The notes under the pieces are model-generated. The model searched no databases and was not told the DNA's origin. It saw only the letters and a program-made list of their open reading frames with translations. A stretch of DNA of 28,367 nt from Collinsella aerofaciens. Lineage in GTDB: Bacteria > Actinomycetota > Coriobacteriia > Coriobacteriales > Coriobacteriaceae. Below are positions 23,494 to 28,367 of the stretch, piece after piece. How positions within the stretch are numbered: position 1 is the first letter of the stretch; each line of letters starts with the position of its first letter. Position numbers and translations under genes: made by a program. Location of the stretch: contig RQAP01000011.1 in the NCBI GenBank assembly GCA_008671135.1, forward strand, positions 1 through 28,367, in the 5' to 3' direction.

Positions 23494-26049
23494 GTGTCTG
23501 ATCAACAGCAAGAAAACGAAATAACGACGACGCAGGCCGCTCCCGCTGCACCGGTTGTGTCGGACCAGGTCGCGGCGCCCGCGCAAGCCTCGGCTCCTAA
23601 GACGCCTAAGGCTGCTTCGACGCCTACGCCTTCAGCGGCTGAGAAAGCCGTGCCTGCAACTGGTGAGGAGGCTGTTCCGGCAAAGCCCAAGCGCACGCGC
23701 CGCACGGCCAAGCCTGCCACAGACGGCGAGGAGGTCACCAAGCCCAAGCGCCGTACCACGCGCACGACGCGCGCCAAGCGCACCGTTGCAGCTGACTCCT
23801 CGGCGCCGATTTCCGATGAGGTCGCGCAGGCACGTGCGTTGGCTCAGATTAGCGAGGCTCAGGTGGTGCGCGCCCGCCGTCGTGCTGCCGAGCGTGAGGC
23901 CGCGGCTCTGACCGAGCTTGCAGCTCCGTCTGTGCCTGAGACGCCTGCCGCCGACCAGCCGACCGAGAAGCCGGTACCGCGCACACGCCGACGCACGGCT
24001 GCTAAGGCCGAGCAGGTTGCCGATCAGGTAACCCCTGAGCTCACCGAGGCTTCGGTCCGTTCCGCGGCAGGGGAGGGCGCATCGCCTGCTGAGTCCGCTG
24101 CGCCTGTCGAGGCCAGCGAAGTTCCCGTTGTCGATCCGGCTTTGCGCCCGCACCGTCGCGGTCGCAAGCCCAAGGCCTTCGTCGAGGCAGAGAAGGCCGC
24201 AGCCGCAGCTGCGGCCGCTCGGGATGCTGCTGCGGCTGCCGAGTCTGCAACCGCTGCCGATGCACCTGTCCAGGATGCTACGACTTCCGAGGCCGCTCCC
24301 GCCGATGTCGAGCCCGCCGACGTCCGTCCCGGTCGCAGCCGTCGCACTGCTGCTAAGCGCACGTCCAAGGCTAAGACTGCCAAGAAGGGTGCGTCCGAGG
24401 ATTCCGCCGAGACGATCGCCGATGCATCGACTGATGCCACCGAGCCCCAGGACGTCGAACAGCCTGCGTCCGAGAAGCCCAAACGCGGTCGTAAGAAGTC
24501 CGCTAAGGCCAAGGCGTCCGAGCAGCAGGCTGATGTCGAAGCGCAGGTCGATTCCGGCGCCGAGGCCAATGACGCCGCTGCGGCCAATGCCGACGCCGCC
24601 GCAACCGATGGCGCCGCGCCCGCCGAGGCCGAAGACGGCGCTCGCCCCAACCGTCGCCAGCACAAGCGCAATGACGACCGCAGCGACCGCAAGGACGAGC
24701 GCAACAACGATCGCCGCAACCGTCAGCGCGATCGCAAACAGCGCAACAAGGAGCGTAACGCCGCCCCCACCGAGCCCACGCTTTCGCGTGAGGAGCTCGC
24801 TGCCATGAAGGTCGCCGAACTGCGCGAGAAGGCCAAGGAGTTCGAGATCGAGACGACTGGCAAGAAGAAAGCCGAGCTCGTCGAAGAGATCTACGTCACC
24901 GCTGCGAAGGCCGAGGGCTTCCGCGATATCAAGGGCATTCTGCAGATTCGCCCGGACAGCTCCGGCATCATCCACGCCCATGGCTACATGAAGTCCAACG
25001 ACGACGCCTTCGTGCCCGCCTACCTCATCCGCTCCGCGCGCCTGCGCACGGGCGACGTCATCGAGGGCTCGCTGCGTCCTTCGCGCGGCGGCGACAAGCG
25101 CGCCGGCCTCGCCAAAATCACGACCGTCAACGGTCTGGACCCCGAGCAGATTCGCAACCGTCCCAAGTTCGGCGACCTCACCCCGGTCTATCCCAATGAG
25201 CCGCTGCGCATGGAGCACGGCAAGGACTCCATTACCGGTCGCGCCATCGACATCGTGTCGCCGATCGGCAAGGGTCAGCGTGGCCTGATCGTGTCCCCGC
25301 CCAAGGCCGGCAAGACCACGATCCTCAAGAAGATCTGCCAGTCTATCTCGATTAACAACCCCGAGGTGCACCTCATCTGCCTGCTCGTCGACGAGCGCCC
25401 CGAAGAGGTCACCGATATGCAGCGTTCCATCAAGGGCGAGGTTGTGGCGTCGACCTTCGATATGCCCGCCGACAACCACACTCGCGTGGCAGAGCTTGTC
25501 ATCGAGCGCGCCAAGCGCATTGTGGAGCTGGGCGGCGATGTTGTGGTGGTGCTCGACTCCATCACGCGTCTTGCCCGCGCCTACAACTTGGCGGCGCCCG
25601 CCTCAGGCCGCATCCTTTCGGGCGGCGTCGATTCGGCGGCACTGTATCCTCCCAAGCGCTTCCTGGGTGCAGCCCGTAATATCGAGAACGGTGGCTCGCT
25701 CACCATCCTGGCCTCTGCTCTCATCGACACCGGTTCCAAGATGGACGAGGTCATCTTTGAGGAGTTCAAGGGCACCGGCAACATGGAGCTTAAGCTCGAC
25801 CGCGACCTGGCCGACCGTCGCATCTTCCCGGCTATCGACCCCGTTGCCTCCGGTACGCGTAATGAGGACCTGTTGGTCGACGAGCAGATGCGTCCGTTTG
25901 TCTTTGGTCTGCGACGCATTCTTGCCGGTATGAACAACACCGAGCGCGCAGCCGCATCGTTTATCAAGGGTCTTAAGGGCACCAACACCAACCAGGAGTT
26001 CCTGGTGCGTTCGGCCAAAAAGCACAGCGACTACGAGCAGACGTTCTAG
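23494..26049 (+). CDS. rho: Transcription termination factor Rho with long disordered N-terminus
   Basis: This 851-residue protein is the hexameric RNA helicase that ends transcription. Residues 1 to about 428 are disordered, with Ala/Glu/Lys/Pro-rich and Arg-rich tracts (KPKRTRR, RRTTRTTRAKR) ending in an Arg/Asn/Asp-rich block near 385-425. LSREELAAMKVAELREKAKEF (from 430) starts the Rho N domain; the RNA-binding cold-shock domain follows. The ATPase domain has the Walker A SPPKAGKT at 601-608, DERPEEVTDM, and the Walker B VVVVLDSITRLAR. The extension is far longer than in E. coli Rho (419 residues in all), but extended Rho proteins are common in actinobacteria. The start is GTG 23494, with only a weak upstream purine run; no ATG is available in frame nearby. 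Confidence 0.97.
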   Translation: MSDQQQENEITTTQAAPAAPVVSDQVAAPAQASAPKTPKAASTPTPSAAEKAVPATGEEAVPAKPKRTRRTAKPATDGEEVTKPKRRTTRTTRAKRTVAADSSAPISDEVAQARALAQISEAQVVRARRRAAEREAAALTELAAPSVPETPAADQPTEKPVPRTRRRTAAKAEQVADQVTPELTEASVRSAAGEGASPAESAAPVEASEVPVVDPALRPHRRGRKPKAFVEAEKAAAAAAAARDAAAAAESATAADAPVQDATTSEAAPADVEPADVRPGRSRRTAAKRTSKAKTAKKGASEDSAETIADASTDATEPQDVEQPASEKPKRGRKKSAKAKASEQQADVEAQVDSGAEANDAAAANADAAATDGAAPAEAEDGARPNRRQHKRNDDRSDRKDERNNDRRNRQRDRKQRNKERNAAPTEPTLSREELAAMKVAELREKAKEFEIETTGKKKAELVEEIYVTAAKAEGFRDIKGILQIRPDSSGIIHAHGYMKSNDDAFVPAYLIRSARLRTGDVIEGSLRPSRGGDKRAGLAKITTVNGLDPEQIRNRPKFGDLTPVYPNEPLRMEHGKDSITGRAIDIVSPIGKGQRGLIVSPPKAGKTTILKKICQSISINNPEVHLICLLVDERPEEVTDMQRSIKGEVVASTFDMPADNHTRVAELVIERAKRIVELGGDVVVVLDSITRLARAYNLAAPASGRILSGGVDSAALYPPKRFLGAARNIENGGSLTILASALIDTGSKMDEVIFEEFKGTGNMELKLDRDLADRRIFPAIDPVASGTRNEDLLVDEQMRPFVFGLRRILAGMNNTERAAASFIKGLKGTNTNQEFLVRSAKKHSDYEQTF

Positions 26050-26089
26050 GTTGTCATCCACACGCAGCGATAGCCATCAATGCAATAGA

Positions 26090-26118
26090 GGGTCGGGGCT
26101 TTGAGCCTTGGCCCTTTT
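26090..26118 (+). terminator. Terminator after rho
   Basis: GGGTCGGGGCT pairs with AGCCTTGGCCC (11 bp including several G-T pairs) around TTG, followed by TTTT, 40 nt after the rho stop. The rest of the gap to 26362 shows no gene, only the promoter at 26198 and a small GGGGC-ATA-GCCCC hairpin near 26284. Confidence 0.6.
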
Positions 26119-26197
26119 CCATATCGCCGCTCCGCGCTTATTTTTAACCATAAGACCGACGAGCAGCAGGTTTCCCGTTTCAATCCGACATCGTCGC

Positions 26198-26226
26198 TTG
26201 CAATCGACGGGGCGGTTTCGCATAAT
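26198..26226 (+). promoter_or_regulatory. Promoter for the two-TM protein and VanZ genes
   Basis: TTGCAA (26198-26203) and CATAAT (26221-26226) are separated by 17 nt. The leader to the start at 26363 would be about 130 nt. Confidence 0.6.
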
Positions 26227-26362
26227 AGCTTTTAAGCTTCGCGACGGAAAACGCAGATGAAACGAACCATATACCGTTGCTTTGGGGCATAGCCCCGCTT
26301 CATCTTCTCTCGCGCAGCCAACTGAATGATGCGATTTGGGTGCTGGAAGATGGGGAGAGCTC

Positions 26363-27763
26363 ATGGCTTCTTCTGATGCAACACAACGAGCAGTCCTTGC
26401 CGGACTTTCGTGCGGGATCGGCCTTGCCGCTCCCGTGGTTATGTATGCCGCGACGCTGCCGTTTTCGTCGGTGAACGAGACGGTCGTGGCGGGTGCGGTT
26501 CCCTTCGCCGTGGGCGCGGTGGCGGGCGTGGGTATCTATGCCGCCTCGCTGGGTATCTCCGAGTACCGTGCGCAGCGTGAAGAGCGTCTGTTCCAGCCCG
26601 ACGCCATGGGCGGTGCCGCCAATCTCAATCAGCATCAAAGCGAATTCAAGACCGCCTCGATTCCAGCTCAGCAGCAGGATGCTACTCCTTACGCTGCTGT
26701 TTCTGCTTCTCAGGCTCAGTCGGAGCAGTCTACCTCGGCATTCCTTTCCGGCCTGACTGGTGCGTTCCAGCGCCGTCATGCCGATGATGGTGTCCCTACC
26801 ATCGCTCGAGCCGCAGATGCTATGGACGAGGACGAGGCTTGGTCCATGATCGACAGTATGCTCGACGACGATTCGCCGGTGAGCTGCGACCCTGCACACT
26901 CGCGCGACGTCTATCAAGTCGCCATCGACGAGCTCACCAACGGCGGGCAGACCGGCTCCTTCAATCGCGACGACATCGCCGCCGCGGCACGCGCCGTGTC
27001 TGGCTCCCAGGCCGCCCCTGCGGGCAGCACGGCGGCTTTCGTGGCGCTCGTCGCCAACGCGGCAGCCAATAACGCCTACAGCGCTACCTCGGCGGACGCG
27101 AACGCTTTTGCCGACAATTCGTACGTTGATGAAGCCATGGCCGCGGACGAGGAGGCCGTTGCCGCCCGCCGTGCCGCCGAAAGCTCGCTTTGGGGCGCTC
27201 CTGCCCAGCAGCAGGCGGCTGAGGCTGCGCCGTACAATGCAAACCTCGCCAGCATGCCTATCATCTCCGGTGCCGCGGACATCGATCTCGATGACCTCGA
27301 TGAGCCTGCAGCCATCACCGCATCGATTGATGCCCAAGATCGCATCGACACCGGCGACCTTCCGGACGCCTCGCTCGAGGTTGATGTCCCCATGGCCGAT
27401 TACTCGGGCCACGAGGACATGTGGGCCGCCGCCACCGCGATTCTGGATGAGATTGACGAGCCCGCTCCTGTTGTAGCGCCCGCTCCCGTCGCTGCCCCTC
27501 AGCCTGCTGCCCCCGCCTATATCGGCCGTCACAGCGCTGTGTTCCCCGAGGATACCGCCCGCATCTCGCGCGAGAGCATCGAGCGGGCCGAGGCTATTGC
27601 CGTCGGCATTATGGAAAATCGTCGTCACGAGCGCGTCAATCAGATCCTCGAGGAAGAGATCGAGCGCCTACAGTCCTCTACCGCCAAGCGTACGGGTCGT
27701 GCCTATCTGAGCGTTATCGAGGGCGGTACCGCCAGCTTCGCGCCGCTCCGCGCGGAGGCATAA
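26363..27763 (+). CDS. Unrecognised two-TM protein with long acidic tail
   Basis: I do not recognise this 466-residue protein. Residues about 10-31 and 41-65 are hydrophobic, probably two membrane helices forming a hairpin. Then comes a long Ala/Asp/Glu/Gln-rich, low-complexity part with an acidic motif-like stretch DEDEAWSMIDSMLDDDSP (about 151-168) and VYQVAIDELTNGG. The last 75 residues look folded and helical: RISRESIERAEAIAVGIMENRRHERV, then NQILEEEIERLQ and AYLSVIEGG. It starts at ATG 26363 after GGGGAGAG; an in-frame ATG at 26336 is less well placed. It has its own promoter and is 7 nt from the VanZ gene, so the two are likely co-expressed. A scaffold or adaptor role at the membrane is speculation. 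Confidence 0.75.
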   Translation: MASSDATQRAVLAGLSCGIGLAAPVVMYAATLPFSSVNETVVAGAVPFAVGAVAGVGIYAASLGISEYRAQREERLFQPDAMGGAANLNQHQSEFKTASIPAQQQDATPYAAVSASQAQSEQSTSAFLSGLTGAFQRRHADDGVPTIARAADAMDEDEAWSMIDSMLDDDSPVSCDPAHSRDVYQVAIDELTNGGQTGSFNRDDIAAAARAVSGSQAAPAGSTAAFVALVANAAANNAYSATSADANAFADNSYVDEAMAADEEAVAARRAAESSLWGAPAQQQAAEAAPYNANLASMPIISGAADIDLDDLDEPAAITASIDAQDRIDTGDLPDASLEVDVPMADYSGHEDMWAAATAILDEIDEPAPVVAPAPVAAPQPAAPAYIGRHSAVFPEDTARISRESIERAEAIAVGIMENRRHERVNQILEEEIERLQSSTAKRTGRAYLSVIEGGTASFAPLRAEA

Positions 27764-27770
27764 CTTCTGC

Positions 27771-28220
27771 ATGGTTAAGATCAATCGAAAATGGGCGGTC
27801 GTGACCTGCCTGATGGCGCTCTTGATCTGGGGCAATTCGCTGGTTCCCGGCTCGGGGTCGGGCTCGCTGAGCCTAACGGTCATGGAAGCTATCCGCGGTT
27901 TCCTGCACGGCGTGGGACTTCCATATGAATGGGTGACCAACTTTGTTGTTCGCAAGTGTGCGCATTTTACCGAGTATATGGTGCTCGGCATTCTGGCAAC
28001 GCACGCCTTTGATTTTGAGGGCCGGCGCACCTTTGACGTGCTGCTGCCCACGGCGGTGTTCCTGCTGCTGATTCCCTCGATCGACGAGACGATTCAGCTC
28101 TTTGTGCCGGGACGCGCCGGCATGATCACCGATGTGATGATCGACTGCTGTGGAGCGGCAACGGGCGTTGTGCTCCGATATTTCTTACGGTCGCTGATGT
28201 ACGCCAAAAAAGCCGCCTAG
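27771..28220 (+). CDS. VanZ-family membrane protein
   Basis: This 149-residue protein has four or so hydrophobic segments. The family pattern is clear: RKCAHFTEYMVLGILATHAF (about residues 61-80), DETIQLFVPGRAGMITDVMIDCCGAATG (about 105-132). VanZ-like proteins are linked to low-level teicoplanin resistance in one enterococcal operon and to envelope stress in others; most have no known role. It starts 7 nt after the two-TM gene, with GGAGG overlapping that gene's stop region, so translational coupling is likely. An insertion sequence begins just after its stop. A resistance function should not be assumed. Confidence 0.92.
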   Translation: MVKINRKWAVVTCLMALLIWGNSLVPGSGSGSLSLTVMEAIRGFLHGVGLPYEWVTNFVVRKCAHFTEYMVLGILATHAFDFEGRRTFDVLLPTAVFLLLIPSIDETIQLFVPGRAGMITDVMIDCCGAATGVVLRYFLRSLMYAKKAA

Positions 28221-28232
28221 GACGTATGAACT

Positions 28233-28273
28233 GCCTCCCATTTCTTGGACATGAGAAATGGGAGGCTTTCTTT
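28233..28273 (+). terminator. Strong hairpin within the IS left end
   Basis: A perfect 13-bp stem with an 8-nt loop precedes TTTCTTT, 12 nt after the VanZ stop. It can end the VanZ transcript and shield the IS transposase from it. Confidence 0.8.
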
Positions 28274-28367
28274 ATGCGCGTTGATTTGAGAGTGAAGCAT
28301 GATATCGAGGCCAGGAAGGCGGCCATAGGGCTCTTCGAGCTCGGGCACGGGTATAAATCTGCCGCGA
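28274..28367 (+). CDS. Transposase OrfA N-terminus (partial)
   Basis: The frame starts MRVDLRVKHDIEARKAAIG and continues LFELGHGYKSAA to the window edge without a stop. This resembles the beginning of the helix-turn-helix OrfA protein of IS3-family elements, which helps recognise the IS ends and is usually joined to OrfB by a programmed frameshift. Only 31 residues are present, so the call rests on similarity of those plus the IS-like end upstream. The window stops here. Confidence 0.6.
   Translation, partial: MRVDLRVKHDIEARKAAIGLFELGHGYKSAA

Larger units (their letters stand above)
28227..28367 (+). mobile_element. Left end of an IS3-family (IS150-like) insertion sequence, truncated by window edge
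   Basis: The sequence TGAACTGCCTCCCATTTCTT at 28227 and the following TGGACATG resemble the ends of IS150-group elements, which begin TGTACT...CCCATTT...TTGGACA. A 13-bp hairpin GCCTCCCATTTCT/AGAAATGGGAGGC (28233-28245 with 28254-28266) followed by TTTCTTT could block outside transcription into the transposase. A transposase-like frame starts at 28274. The right end is outside the window. Confidence 0.7.

Noticed and set aside
23632..25479. A 615-codon leftward open frame opposite rho
   Set aside because: Same reason: antisense of a GC-rich coding region; Leu/Gly/Arg runs reflect the Ala/Lys-rich Rho tail.
1..28367. CRISPR array, prophage, toxin-antitoxin or defence cluster
   Set aside because: The repeats found are single hairpins between genes, not regularly spaced direct repeats, and no cas, integrase, toxin or restriction gene was seen.

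Overview
The window reads as a contiguous piece of a high-GC Gram-positive chromosome. The gene content and house style (ATP-type PEP carboxykinase, CarD-type regulator, Rho with a very long disordered N-terminus, GTG/TTG starts, CarD and HD-hydrolase neighbours) plus abundant short hairpin repeats fit Coriobacteriia. The repeat with stem CCACCACAAAGG is one I associate with Collinsella; that genus assignment is inference from memory, not a search result. No phage, plasmid, CRISPR or defence island is visible. The only mobile element is the start of an IS3-family (IS150-like) insertion sequence cut by the right edge.

Layout. 1-3610: a leftward polysaccharide-flippase-type membrane protein, divergent from a rightward lactate permease. 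3611-8500: a tandem of family-2 hairpin repeats, then ATP-type PEP carboxykinase, a B3/B4-domain protein with a switch-like leader, a MarR regulator, a DegV lipid-binding protein and a small O6-alkylguanine transferase-like protein, with family-1 hairpins between most of them. 8501-11845: a probable free-standing structured RNA, leftward trpS with a clear terminator, a leftward WecA/TagO-type glycosyl-1-phosphate transferase, and a second structured intergenic stretch. 11846-15120: a radical SAM activase-like protein, tRNA-Ala(CGC), a small tail-anchored coiled-coil protein, and nicotinate phosphoribosyltransferase. 15200-20508: proB and proA with a leftward S33 (proline iminopeptidase-like) hydrolase between them, then leftward HD hydrolase and CarD-type regulator. 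20851-28220: argS, an 0.7 kb gene-free mosaic of palindromic elements, rho, an unrecognised two-TM acidic protein and a VanZ-family protein. 28227-end: IS element.

How the genes relate. Most are housekeeping genes in short transcription units. Functional pairs that stand out are lactate permease with PEP carboxykinase (lactate uptake and gluconeogenesis), proB/S33 peptidase/proA (proline synthesis and proline release from peptides), and the two-TM protein with VanZ only 7 nt apart. Six near-identical 12-bp-stem hairpins sit 3' of genes and probably act as bidirectional terminators, although their conserved asymmetric loop in both orientations says they are a dispersed repeat family.

I see no convincing new multi-gene system. 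The best leads for something undescribed are the structured RNA at 8573-8792, the competing hairpins in front of the B3/B4 gene (5731-5766), the structured stretch 11545-11707, the repeat families, and the two-TM protein next to VanZ.
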